From Amycolatopsis mediterranei (GTDB taxonomy: Bacteria > Actinomycetota > Actinomycetes > Mycobacteriales > Pseudonocardiaceae), in the NCBI RefSeq assembly GCF_026017845.1, contig NZ_CP100416.1:3566948-3630947 (forward strand): a DNA stretch of 64,000 bases, in the 5' to 3' direction. The position numbers and the translations under genes are program-made. The first letter of the stretch is position 1, and each line of letters starts with the position of its first letter. The notes below the pieces were generated by a model, which was not told the origin of the DNA, made no database searches, and worked only from the letters and a program-made list of their open reading frames with translations. Of the stretch, positions 38,929 through 47,350 are shown piece by piece.

Positions 38929-40934
38929 CCGTCCTGCGTCCGCGCCCGGCGCCGGCCCGTCCGGCGCCGCGCGCGTCCTCTTCGCTCACGCCGGCGCAGC
39001 GGCGGCTCGGCCGCGACTGGCGCCTCGCCGCGGTGTTCATCGGGCCGACGCTGGTGCTGGTCGCCGGCCTGATCCTGGTCCCGATCGTCAGCTCGGTCTT
39101 CACCAGCGCCACGGAGCGCCACGGCGCGGAGACGGTCTTCGTCGGGCTGGCCAACTACACCGCGCTCATCAAGGACGCCCTGTTCCACAAGGGCGTGCTG
39201 AATTCGTTCGTCTTCACCGCCTACGCCGAGATCTTCAAGGTGACCTTCGGGCTCATCGCGGCGTTGATGCTGCACCACATGCGCCGCGGGCGGGCGCTCA
39301 TCGCCGGGGTGATCCTGCTGCCGTGGGTGATCCCGACCGTCGTCACCGCCTTCACCTGGCGGTCCTTGCTCGACCCGATCTTCGGCAGCGTCAACGTCCT
39401 GCTCACCGACTCCGGCATCGGGCCCGGCCTCGCGGCGATCGGGCTCGTCGACAAGTGGCCCGCGGAGTGGCTGTCCGATCCCGCGCTCGCGATGCCGGCG
39501 GTCATCCTGGTCAACGTCTGGAAGGGCATCCCGTTCTTCACGGTGACGTTCCTCGCCGGGCTCAAGGCCATCGACGGCAACCTCCACGAGGCGGCGATGG
39601 TGGACGGCGCCTCGCCGTGGCAGCGCTTCCTGCACATCACGCTGCCGGGACTGCGTCCGGTGATGATCGTGACGGTGCTGCTGTCGTCGATCTGGACGTT
39701 CAACAACTTCGACCTGATCTGGCTGATGACCCAGGGCGGACCGGGGGACGCCACCGCCCCGTACGTGATGGTGGCCTACTCGAAGGCCATCCAGCAGCTG
39801 CAGCTCGGCGCGGGCGCCGCGGTCACACTGGTGATGCTGCCGGTCATCGCCGTCCTCGTGGTGATTCTCGTGCGGATGATGCGGCGCAGCGATCTGCCCG
39901 GCGCGGCCGATCCGGGACGTCGGCGGCTGACTCCCGTTCAGCGCAAGGCGTTGCCGTGGGTGATCGTCGCGGCCTCGGTGCTCGTGCTGGCCTGGGCGTC
40001 GCCGCAGATCGTCGGGAAGGCCGCGCTCGTGCTGGGCGTGTTCGTGGTGCTCGCGGCCGCCGTCGGCCGGATCGTCTCCGTGTTGGCCGTGCGCGGCAAC
40101 CGGCTGGCCGCCCGCTTGGTCGCCGGCACGGGCTCGGGCGTCGCACTGGTGGGCCTGCTGGGTTTCGTGCTGGCCCCGATCTACTGGATGACGGTCACGG
40201 CCTTCAAGTCCGACGACCAGATCGTCGCGCGCACCGACGACCTCTGGCCGACCCCGTGGAGCACCGAGCAGTTCACCAACCTGTTCACCGGCCACGCGTT
40301 CGGCACCTGGTACGTCAACACGATCCTGGTGTCGGTGGCGTCCACCGCGATCGCCCTGGTCTGTGCGGCGCTGGCCGGCTACGCGCTGGCGCGGCTGAAG
40401 TTCCGGGGTTCGGAGAGCTTCACGGTGACGATCCTGCTCACCTACGTGATGCCGGGCGCGCTGCTGTTCATCCCGCTCTACCAGCTGATGAGCGCGATCG
40501 GGCTCAACGACTCGCTGTGGTCGCTCGTGCTCGCCTACCCGACGTTCACCCTGCCGTTCGCGACGTGGCTGCTCGTCGGCTACTTCAAGTCGATCCCGGC
40601 CGACCTCGAAGAAGCCGCGCTGGTCGACGGCTGCACGCGGTTCGGGGCCTTCCTCCGGATCGTGTTGCCGCTGGCCAAACCGGGCCTGCTCGCGGTCGCG
40701 CTGTTCACCCTCACCAACGCGTGGAACGAGTTCCTGTTCGCCTTCGTGTTCATCACCAAGGACAACTACAAGACGCTGCCCGTCGGCATGCAGTCGATGA
40801 TCTTCGGGGACGTCGTCCCGCAGGGCCAGCTGGCCGCGGCTTCGCTGCTGATCAGTATCCCGGTGGTGCTCATGTACGGGTTCGGGCAGCGCTTCCTGAC
40901 CGAGGGCCTCACCGCGGGGGCCGTGAAGGGATGA
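38925..40934 (+). CDS. fused ABC sugar permease (MalF-like and MalG-like in one chain)
   Basis: A 669-residue protein holding both inner-membrane permeases. Residues about 30-315 are MalF-like, ending with EAAMVDGASPWQRFLHITLP as the cytoplasmic EAA loop. Two extra membrane helices (about 345-385) bridge to residues about 395-669, which are MalG-like with EAALVDGCTRFGAFLRIVLP. No stop codon or slippage site interrupts the frame. Normally these are separate genes. There is no ATPase gene nearby, so a shared MsiK-type ATPase is expected. GTG start in a 4-bp overlap with the SBP gene. Confidence 0.9.
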   Translation: MTVLRPRPAPARPAPRASSSLTPAQRRLGRDWRLAAVFIGPTLVLVAGLILVPIVSSVFTSATERHGAETVFVGLANYTALIKDALFHKGVLNSFVFTAYAEIFKVTFGLIAALMLHHMRRGRALIAGVILLPWVIPTVVTAFTWRSLLDPIFGSVNVLLTDSGIGPGLAAIGLVDKWPAEWLSDPALAMPAVILVNVWKGIPFFTVTFLAGLKAIDGNLHEAAMVDGASPWQRFLHITLPGLRPVMIVTVLLSSIWTFNNFDLIWLMTQGGPGDATAPYVMVAYSKAIQQLQLGAGAAVTLVMLPVIAVLVVILVRMMRRSDLPGAADPGRRRLTPVQRKALPWVIVAASVLVLAWASPQIVGKAALVLGVFVVLAAAVGRIVSVLAVRGNRLAARLVAGTGSGVALVGLLGFVLAPIYWMTVTAFKSDDQIVARTDDLWPTPWSTEQFTNLFTGHAFGTWYVNTILVSVASTAIALVCAALAGYALARLKFRGSESFTVTILLTYVMPGALLFIPLYQLMSAIGLNDSLWSLVLAYPTFTLPFATWLLVGYFKSIPADLEEAALVDGCTRFGAFLRIVLPLAKPGLLAVALFTLTNAWNEFLFAFVFITKDNYKTLPVGMQSMIFGDVVPQGQLAAASLLISIPVVLMYGFGQRFLTEGLTAGAVKG

Positions 40935-40943
40935 GCGCGCCCG

Positions 40944-41684
40944 TCAGTCCCGGCCCTGTTCGGCGCGCCACCGCTCGTACTCGGGCCGGGCCTCGTCCGA
41001 GAGCGGGTAGTACCGCCGCAGGTCGCCGCCCTCGGCCAGCCGGATCCGGGAGAACTCTTCCCATTCCGCGTGTTCCCGGGCGGCCGCCACCAGCGCGGGC
41101 GCGAGCTTGACCGGCACGACGACCGCGCCGTCGTCGTCGGCGACGACGAGGTCGCCCGGCTCGACGAGCGTGCCGCCGCACGCCACCGGCACGTTGACGG
41201 CGGCCGGGACGATGTCGGTCTGGGCGTGGAAGTTCGGGGTGGCGCCCCGGATCCACAGCCCGAGGCCGAGCTGCTTGGCCTCGCCGATGTCGCGCAGGCA
41301 CCCGTCGACCACCACGCCGGCCCCGCCGCGGCCCTTGAAGTAGGTCAGCATCATCTCGCCGAACACGCCGCTGCCCAGGTCGCCGCGCGCGTCGACGACG
41401 ATCATGTCGCCGGCCTGGGCGTGGTACATGACGTGCCGGTGCAGCTGCTTTTCCGGTTCTTCGTACTCGTCGACGGGGTAGAGGTCTTCGCGCTTGGGCA
41501 GGAACTGCAGCGTCAGCGCCGGGCCGGCCACGCGCACGCCGGGGGTCACCGAAACCGGGCCGCGGATGAACGCGCTGCGGATGCCCAGGCGGCTGAGTTC
41601 GCCGCTGGCGGTCGCGCTGCCGATGGCCGCGAGGGCCGCGCTGAGCTCGGCGGGCGGGCGGGCGATGTCGTGCGACTCGACCAC
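40944..41684 (-). CDS. RraA-like/HMG-CHA aldolase family protein
   Basis: A 246-residue RraA-superfamily protein: VMYHAQAGDMIVVDARGDLGSGVFGEMM, then GAGVVVDGCLRDIGEAKQLGLGLWIRG (Arg/Asp metal and phosphate site), and VNVPVACGGTLVEPGDLVVADDDGAVVVP. Members cleave or decarboxylate keto acids; a pyruvate aldolase acting on the dehydratase product would complete the pathway. GTG start 41684. Convergent with the permease gene (9-bp gap). Confidence 0.85.
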   Translation of the reverse strand: MVESHDIARPPAELSAALAAIGSATASGELSRLGIRSAFIRGPVSVTPGVRVAGPALTLQFLPKREDLYPVDEYEEPEKQLHRHVMYHAQAGDMIVVDARGDLGSGVFGEMMLTYFKGRGGAGVVVDGCLRDIGEAKQLGLGLWIRGATPNFHAQTDIVPAAVNVPVACGGTLVEPGDLVVADDDGAVVVPVKLAPALVAAAREHAEWEEFSRIRLAEGGDLRRYYPLSDEARPEYERWRAEQGRD

Positions 41685-41886
41685 GTCGGTGAGCCCCCTC
41701 GGGTCGGCGCTGACGTGACTGCCGGAGAGTTCCGGGAAAATCTTGCTCCGAGCCTAGCCCGGCTCGGACTGCCTCGGCCAGTGGCGCTGCCCGGCCCGCT
41801 CGCCGAGGCCGGCCGAATGTCGCGTTTGCGCGGGGCCGCCTTCCGGGTACCGGGTCAGGACCACGAGGTGGACGGGGTGCCTGCGG

Positions 41887-43092
41887 ATGACGAACGAAGT
41901 GCCGGACGTGCTCGCCGGGCGCTACGAAGTCGGGCCGTTGCTCGGCAAGGGGGCCACCGCGCGGGTCTACCGGGCGGTGGACCGGGAGCTGGGGCGGGCG
42001 GTCGCCGTGAAGGTCTACGACCGGCACGCGGTGGCCGTGGAGCAGCTGCGCCGGGCGCGGGAGAAGGCCCTGCTGGCCAGCGTCCACCACCCCGGGGTGG
42101 TGGCGTTGTTCGACAGCGGCACCGAGGGGGAGCGGCCGTACCTGGTGATGCAGCTGGTCGACGGGGAGAACCTCGCCGAACGGTTGTGCGCCGGGCCGTT
42201 CACCGCGGCGGAGGTCGGCGAGCTGGGGGTCCGGTTGGCGCACGCCCTGGCTCACGTCCACGCGCGCGGCATCGTGCACCGCGACCTGAAACCCGCGAAC
42301 GTCCTGCTCGGGCCCGACGGCCCGCTGATCACCGACTTCGGCATCGCGCACGCACTGGACTCCACGCACCTCACCGGCACCGGCCTGGTCACCGGCACCG
42401 CCGCGTACCTGGCGCCGGAGCAGATCCTGGGGGAGCCGGCCGGCCCGCCCGCCGATGTCTACGCGCTCGGGCTGATCCTGCTCGAGTGCCTGACCGCGCA
42501 GCGCGAGTTCCCGGGCACCCTGGCGGAGTCGGCGATGGCCCGGCTGCACCGGGCGCCCCGGATTCCCGGCGGCACACCGGATCCGCTCGCGCACACGCTG
42601 CGCCGGATGACCGCCCGTGAACCCGGGGACCGGCCGGATGCCGAGCTGCTGCCGCAGTTGCTGCGCGAGCCCGCCGACGCGGTCACCGCGGCGGTCCCGC
42701 CGGCCGCTCCGCGACGGCGGCGGGTACAGGCCGCGGCCGGTGTCCTCGTGACCGCGGCCGCGACGGCCGTGCTCGCGGTGGTGCTCGGCACTCCGGCCGC
42801 TCCCGGGACCTCCCCGGCGCGGCTGCCCCAGGCCGCCCCGCCCGCCACGTCCGCCGCGGTACCGCCGCAGGTCACTTCGTCCCCGGCGCCGGTCGCCGTG
42901 CCGGCCTCGGCGCGGGCCGAGAAGCCGGTGACGGTGGGGGTGGTGGGACCGGCCAGGACCGGCCCGGTGCAGCCCGAAGGCGGCCCGGGGAAGCCCGACG
43001 GCGGCCCCGCCGCGAAGCAGGACGGCGGTCCACGCCGCGGCCCGGACGCCTTGAAGGACAAGGGACCCGGAAGGACAACGGGGAAACGGTGA
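41887..43092 (+). CDS. Ser/Thr protein kinase (PknB-type, membrane-anchored)
   Basis: A 401-residue eukaryotic-type kinase: glycine loop LLGKGATARVY, ATP Lys42 in VAVKVYD, HRDLKPAN with Asp133, DFG at 150-152, activation segment TGTAAYLAPEQ. A membrane helix (VLVTAAATAVLAVVLG) at about 285-300 is followed by a Pro/Ala and Gly/Lys-rich extracellular tail without PASTA repeats. ATG 41887. It is upstream of the SARP and UbiA region, but convergent with SARP, so a regulatory link (as AfsK to AfsR) is only suggestive. Confidence 0.92.
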   Translation: MTNEVPDVLAGRYEVGPLLGKGATARVYRAVDRELGRAVAVKVYDRHAVAVEQLRRAREKALLASVHHPGVVALFDSGTEGERPYLVMQLVDGENLAERLCAGPFTAAEVGELGVRLAHALAHVHARGIVHRDLKPANVLLGPDGPLITDFGIAHALDSTHLTGTGLVTGTAAYLAPEQILGEPAGPPADVYALGLILLECLTAQREFPGTLAESAMARLHRAPRIPGGTPDPLAHTLRRMTAREPGDRPDAELLPQLLREPADAVTAAVPPAAPRRRRVQAAAGVLVTAAATAVLAVVLGTPAAPGTSPARLPQAAPPATSAAVPPQVTSSPAPVAVPASARAEKPVTVGVVGPARTGPVQPEGGPGKPDGGPAAKQDGGPRRGPDALKDKGPGRTTGKR

Positions 43093-43144
43093 CCGCGCCG
43101 CGATCGAGGACGGCGGGCGGTTTCCCGGTTTCCCGCCGGGCGGC

Positions 43145-44077
43145 TCAGCGGCGTGGCCGCACGATGCGGGGTGCGGGCCGCGCGCCGGGTGGGCGCCTCG
43201 ACCGCGGTGCCGGGCAGCGGCGCGCGCCGTCGGTTCGCGTCGTCCTCGCCTCCGGAGCCCGGAGTTCGCCCCGGACGGCCCTGATGAAGATGCGCCGCGT
43301 GGTCTCGGCCGGGGGCACGTTCAGGTCGCGTTGCAGGCGTCGCACGCACATCCGGTGCCAGCTGCGCACCTGGCCGAGCTCGCCGCGCCGGGCGTGCAGG
43401 ACCATCAGCGTCTGGTACACCTCCTCCTGGTAGGGATCGATCTCCAGGATCCGGCGGCACGCGTCGACGGCCTCGGCGTGGTCGCCCCGCAGCAGCGCGT
43501 CGGCGCGCAGACAGGTCAGCGCGTGCAGCGCCCGGGTCCGGTAGTACGCCCGCTGTTCGTCGACCCAGTCGCCGTCCTCCCCGGCCAGGAAGTCGCCGGT
43601 GTACAGCCGGGCGGCCCGCCGGTAGCAGGCCGTGGCTTCGGCTCGCGCTCCCCGCGCCTCGGCGGCGTGCGCCGCGCGCAGGGCCCGGTCGAATTCGTCG
43701 ATGTCCAGCCACAGGCCGGTGGCGTCGAGCTGGTAGCCGTGCTCGCGGCTGACGACTTCGACCGGCCGGAGGTCCGGTGCGCCGCCGGCGGCCCGCTCGA
43801 GCGTCCGGCGGAGGCCGTGCACCGCCACCTTCAGTGAACTCGACGATCGCGACCACGCCCCACCCGGCCACAACGTCTCGAACAGCTTCTCCCGCCGGAT
43901 GATCCGGCCGCGGTTGAGCAGCAAGTACTGGAAGAGCTGCCGCGCCTTGCCCGCGTGCCAGGACGTCACCGCGGCACTGCCCACGGATACCTCGAAAGCG
44001 CCGAAACACCGGACCACGACCGCGGTATCATTGTTCCGGCCACCCCGGGTTTCCGGCTCCGTATCGTCGTTTCGCAT
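43145..44077 (-). CDS. SARP/AfsR-type transcriptional activator
   Basis: 310 residues. An OmpR-like winged helix (VRCFGAFEVSVGSAAVTSWHAGKARQLFQYLLLNRGR, then RREKLFETLWPGG) is followed by a bacterial transcriptional activation domain (BTAD, about 125-280, with DIDEFDRALRAAHAAE and ACRRILEIDPYQEEVYQTLM). There is no NB-ARC or TPR extension, so it is a small SARP. These activate antibiotic clusters from heptameric repeats. ATG 44077 with GGGGGA. Divergent from UbiA, it is the likely regulator of that operon or the large gene pair nearby. Confidence 0.88.
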   Translation of the reverse strand: MRNDDTEPETRGGRNNDTAVVVRCFGAFEVSVGSAAVTSWHAGKARQLFQYLLLNRGRIIRREKLFETLWPGGAWSRSSSSLKVAVHGLRRTLERAAGGAPDLRPVEVVSREHGYQLDATGLWLDIDEFDRALRAAHAAEARGARAEATACYRRAARLYTGDFLAGEDGDWVDEQRAYYRTRALHALTCLRADALLRGDHAEAVDACRRILEIDPYQEEVYQTLMVLHARRGELGQVRSWHRMCVRRLQRDLNVPPAETTRRIFIRAVRGELRAPEARTTRTDGARRCPAPRSRRPPGARPAPRIVRPRR

Positions 44078-44326
44078 GCTGCCGTCCCCCCATCCGACCA
44101 CGAAGAACCATTACCTCGATGCGCGATTCCACGCTAAGCGGCCGTTCCCCGCCGTTCAATGCCGGGCCCGCCAACGACGAACCGGTTCGCGACGATGGTC
44201 GACGGGTCGTGTCACGAACGTCGTAGCCCGCTTTCCGCTTCCGGCGGAGTCGCCGCTCGTTCACGGGCCGCAGAATCTTCGGTTGTTGCCGCATTCCGCC
44301 GAATACCCGGCCGAACGGAGGTGCCG

Positions 44327-45280
44327 ATGACTTCGATGATGATTCCGAGTGGTTCGTTCCGATTTCCCGCAGCCCGGTCCGTGCCGGATCTGCTGCTGCG
44401 CAGGATGCGCCTCGCGTGGCGGGAGGCGCGGCCGGTGGTCCAGATCATTTTCCTGCTCCGCTTCGCCGCGGGTGCGGCACTGGGTGCGGCGGGCAGTGCG
44501 TACGGCGCGGTGAACCGGCCCGCGCTCCTGGAGGCCGCGCTCGGCTGGCTCGCCGCGACGTGGGCCGTCTACCTGCTGAACGGGATCGCGGACGTCGTCG
44601 AAGACCGCGCGAACGGCCAGGTGCGCCCCATCGCGCGGGGCGAGCTGTCCCGGCGGTCGGCGAGCACGATCGTCGGGGCGTTGTCGGTGGCCGCGCTCGT
44701 GTTCGCGGCGGCGGTGTCGACGACCCAGCTCCTGCTGACCGCGGCGATGCTCGGGGTCGGCTGGGCCTACTCGCTGGGGCCGTGGCCGCTCAAGGCCAAC
44801 CTGGGCGGGTTCGTCGCGGCGGTGACCGCGCTGGGCATGCTCACCTACCTGGCCGGCTGGTCGGCGGCCGGCGGCGGGCGGGTGACCGAACCGGTGTTCC
44901 TCTTCGGCCTGATGATGTCCCTGTGGATGGGACTGGGCGGATCGACCAAGGACCTCGCCGACGCGAAAGGCGATCGGCTGGCCGGCCGGAAAACGCTGCC
45001 GGTGCTGCTCGGTGATGGCCCGGCCCGCGCGGTGATGGCCGTCGCGGCCGGTTCCGTCGGCAGCGTTTTCGCCGTTCTTTGCGCTGTCCGGGGGAGCGTG
45101 GTACTCCCCGCGGCTGTGGTCGTGCTCGCCGGATCGGCGGTGCTTTCCGGCACGGTGCTCACGTCGCTGAGCCGCGGTGCCCGATCCGCGCAACGCCGTC
45201 CTTATCGCGTGTTCATGGTGACCCAATACTGCGCGCACATCGCGTTGTTCGGCTGTCTTGGGCTGACTTCGCCGCTGTGA
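44327..45280 (+). CDS. UbiA-family prenyltransferase
   Basis: 317 residues with about eight to nine membrane helices and both Asp-rich motifs: YLLNGIADVVEDRANG (NxxxDxxxD) and GSTKDLADAKGDRLAG. The family condenses polyprenyl diphosphates with aromatic or lipid acceptors, and some members are terpene cyclases. ATG 44327 with ACGGAGG. It is followed 13 bp later by a two-component pair, an unusual partnership. No isoprenoid synthase is adjacent. Confidence 0.9.
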   Translation: MTSMMIPSGSFRFPAARSVPDLLLRRMRLAWREARPVVQIIFLLRFAAGAALGAAGSAYGAVNRPALLEAALGWLAATWAVYLLNGIADVVEDRANGQVRPIARGELSRRSASTIVGALSVAALVFAAAVSTTQLLLTAAMLGVGWAYSLGPWPLKANLGGFVAAVTALGMLTYLAGWSAAGGGRVTEPVFLFGLMMSLWMGLGGSTKDLADAKGDRLAGRKTLPVLLGDGPARAVMAVAAGSVGSVFAVLCAVRGSVVLPAAVVVLAGSAVLSGTVLTSLSRGARSAQRRPYRVFMVTQYCAHIALFGCLGLTSPL

Positions 45281-45293
45281 GAGAATCGCCGGC

Positions 45294-46358
45294 GTGGCCG
45301 ATGAAGACGGGATGTTCCCCGCTGCCCTCCGGCGGGCGACCCTGCGGTCGTTCCACGATCACCTGCAGGCGGAGGGCAACCGCCTGGCCCAAGTCCCGGA
45401 GGCCGCCGCCCAGCTGCTGCGCCAGGCCGGGTCCGTGCTCGAAGACGTCGAGACCGCGATCGCCGGTACCCCGGCACCCCCGACCGAGGGCGAACGGCTC
45501 AGTGTCGAGATCGGGGCCAGCCGCGCCAGCCGGGGCGTACACCCGATCGAGTCGGCCCACGCCGCGGTGACGATGTACCGGGTCCTGCTCCCGGTGGTGC
45601 TGGAGCGGACCCGGCTGCGTGGTGAGCAGGATTCCACGCTGCTCACCGCCGCCGGCGCGCTGCAGGAGTCGATCATGCACCGCGTGGGGATCGGCGCGGT
45701 GTCCTACGCCAGCTTCCTGCTCGAGAAGGTGAACCACTCGCACCGCGACGAACGGCGCCGGATCGGCCGGGAGCTGCACGATCGCGCCGCCCATTCGGTC
45801 GGGGTGGCCCTGCAGGACCTCGAGCTCTACGACGTCTACGCCGACACGGATCCGCCACGGGCCCGTGCCCGGATCGGCACCGCCCGCACGGCGTTGCGCG
45901 AAGCGCTCGAGTCGATCCGGGGGCTGGCCAGGGAACTGCGGGAGTCCGCGGTCGAAGTCGGCGGCCTCGCGAAGGCCCTCGACGACTACGTGGCCACGCG
46001 GGTCCCGCCGTGCATCCGCACCACGGTGTCGGTGACCGGCGACGAATACCTGCCGGACGAGGTCTGCGAGGAGCTGTACATCGTGCTCCGCGAAGCCATC
46101 CGGAACGCCGTCCTGCATTCGGGCGCGAAGACGCTGGAGGTGAGCGTGACGGTGGCCGGCGCGGAGGCGCACGCGACCGTGCGGGACGACGGGCGCGGGT
46201 TCGACCTCGCCGCCGCGCTGGCCGCGCGCTCGGGTGTCGGGCTGTCGTCCATGCGGGAGCGGCTCGAACTCCTGGGCGGCACCTTCTCGATCACCGCCAC
46301 CCCGGACGTCGGGACGGAGATCTCGATCGTGATCACCCACCTCGGAGCTCATCGATGA
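45294..46358 (+). CDS. cytosolic sensor histidine kinase (NarL family)
   Basis: A 354-residue kinase with no membrane helix. Residues 1-145 form a helical sensor, related to RsbRD-like N-terminal domains by its length and composition. Dimerisation/phosphoacceptor motif is DERRRIGRELHDRAAHS with His162 (HisKA_3), and the ATPase domain has EAIRNAVLHSGA (N box), VRDDGRGFD and GVGLSSMRER. GTG 45294. Overlaps the response regulator gene by four bases, and probably co-transcribed with UbiA. Confidence 0.9.
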   Translation: MADEDGMFPAALRRATLRSFHDHLQAEGNRLAQVPEAAAQLLRQAGSVLEDVETAIAGTPAPPTEGERLSVEIGASRASRGVHPIESAHAAVTMYRVLLPVVLERTRLRGEQDSTLLTAAGALQESIMHRVGIGAVSYASFLLEKVNHSHRDERRRIGRELHDRAAHSVGVALQDLELYDVYADTDPPRARARIGTARTALREALESIRGLARELRESAVEVGGLAKALDDYVATRVPPCIRTTVSVTGDEYLPDEVCEELYIVLREAIRNAVLHSGAKTLEVSVTVAGAEAHATVRDDGRGFDLAAALAARSGVGLSSMRERLELLGGTFSITATPDVGTEISIVITHLGAHR

Positions 46359-47014
46359 CCGGCGCGGGTGAGGAGAAGGTCACCATCGTCGTCGCCGATG
46401 ACCACACGCTGTTCCGCCAGGGGCTGCGCGAGCTGCTGTCCACGGACCCGGAGTTCGACGTCACCGGCGAAGCCGCCCACGGCGACGAGGTCATCACGCT
46501 GGTGCAGCGGCACCGGCCGAACGTCCTGCTGCTCGACGTGGAAATGCCCGGGCCCGGCGCGAAAGCGGTGATCGAGCGGGTCCGGCGGACGTCCCCCGAC
46601 ACGGCCGTGGTCATCCTGACCATGCACGACGCGCCCGCCCTCGTGCGCGACCTGCTGGACTACGGCGCGGCGGCGTACCTGGTGAAGAGCATCGCCCGCG
46701 ACGAGCTCATCACCGCGATCCGGTCGGTGAGCCGCACCCGGGACAACGTGCTGCTGTCGATCCCGCGCGCGACGATGGAGTCGCTCGAACGCCAGCAGGA
46801 GCAGCGGACCCTGCTCTCCGATCGGGAGCTGGAAGTCCTCCGGCTGGTCGCCGCGGCGATGAGCAACGCCCAGATCGCCTCGCGCCTGTTCATCAGCGAG
46901 GGCACCGTGAAACGGCACCTCACCAACATCTACGGCAAGCTGGGGGCGGTGTCCCGCGTCGACGCGATCAAGAAGGCGGCCAAGGCCCGGCTCATCGAGG
47001 GCCTCGACCACTGA
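46355..47014 (+). CDS. LuxR/NarL-family response regulator
   Basis: 219 residues. Receiver domain with phosphoacceptor Asp61 in VLLLDVEMPG, Lys in YLVKSIARDE, and C-terminal LuxR helix-turn-helix (LSDREL EVLRLVAAAMSNAQIA, then EGTVKRHLTNIYGKLG). Partner of the preceding histidine kinase. Likely targets are the UbiA operon itself or the divergent large genes. Confidence 0.93.
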   Translation: MTGAGEEKVTIVVADDHTLFRQGLRELLSTDPEFDVTGEAAHGDEVITLVQRHRPNVLLLDVEMPGPGAKAVIERVRRTSPDTAVVILTMHDAPALVRDLLDYGAAAYLVKSIARDELITAIRSVSRTRDNVLLSIPRATMESLERQQEQRTLLSDRELEVLRLVAAAMSNAQIASRLFISEGTVKRHLTNIYGKLGAVSRVDAIKKAAKARLIEGLDH

Positions 47015-47111
47015 CCCAGTGTCCACTGAGGACTCGCACGTAACCGTGACGTAGCCGTCGTCTGCGATTCTCCGAAGGTATCGGAAAACTTCGACTCCCC
47101 CGGAGGTTCGC

Positions 47112-47291
47112 ATGGCAGCGATGTGGATCGACTCGGTGCCCCAGCCGTGTCCGCGCTGTGCGCGGTCGACGGTGCTGGCCACGTTGCGGTGGCGGCGGCA
47201 GTGGGTGCACGTGGGCACCTGGCGGCCCGAGTGCGAGCGAGCGGCCGCACCGGCGGTTCCGGGCGGCGCCCTCGCCGGCGCGCACCGGTGA
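47112..47291 (+). CDS. small Cys-containing protein (zinc-ribbon-like)
   Basis: A 59-residue protein: VPQPCPRCARSTVLATLRWRR carries a CxxC pair, with a third Cys in RPECERA. Other zinc ligands would come from His in WVHVG and the C-terminus. CGGAGG lies six bases before the ATG, which is the strongest evidence it is real. It lies between the response regulator and a strong bidirectional terminator. Function is unknown; small zinc-ribbon proteins often bind DNA or chaperone partners. Confidence 0.6.
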   Translation: MAAMWIDSVPQPCPRCARSTVLATLRWRRQWVHVGTWRPECERAAAPAVPGGALAGAHR

Positions 47292-47302
47292 CCACGACAG
47301 CG

Positions 47303-47340
47303 GAAAATCCCCGGCCACCGCCAGGTGACCGGGGATTTTC
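47303..47340. terminator. bidirectional terminator
   Basis: 17-bp arms with one mismatch (47303-47319 and 47324-47340) and a 4-nt loop. The first 12 bp are perfect, flanked by AAAA and TTTT, serving the convergent small gene and the 491-aa protein gene. Confidence 0.75.
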
Positions 47341-47350
47341 GTGCGAGAGC

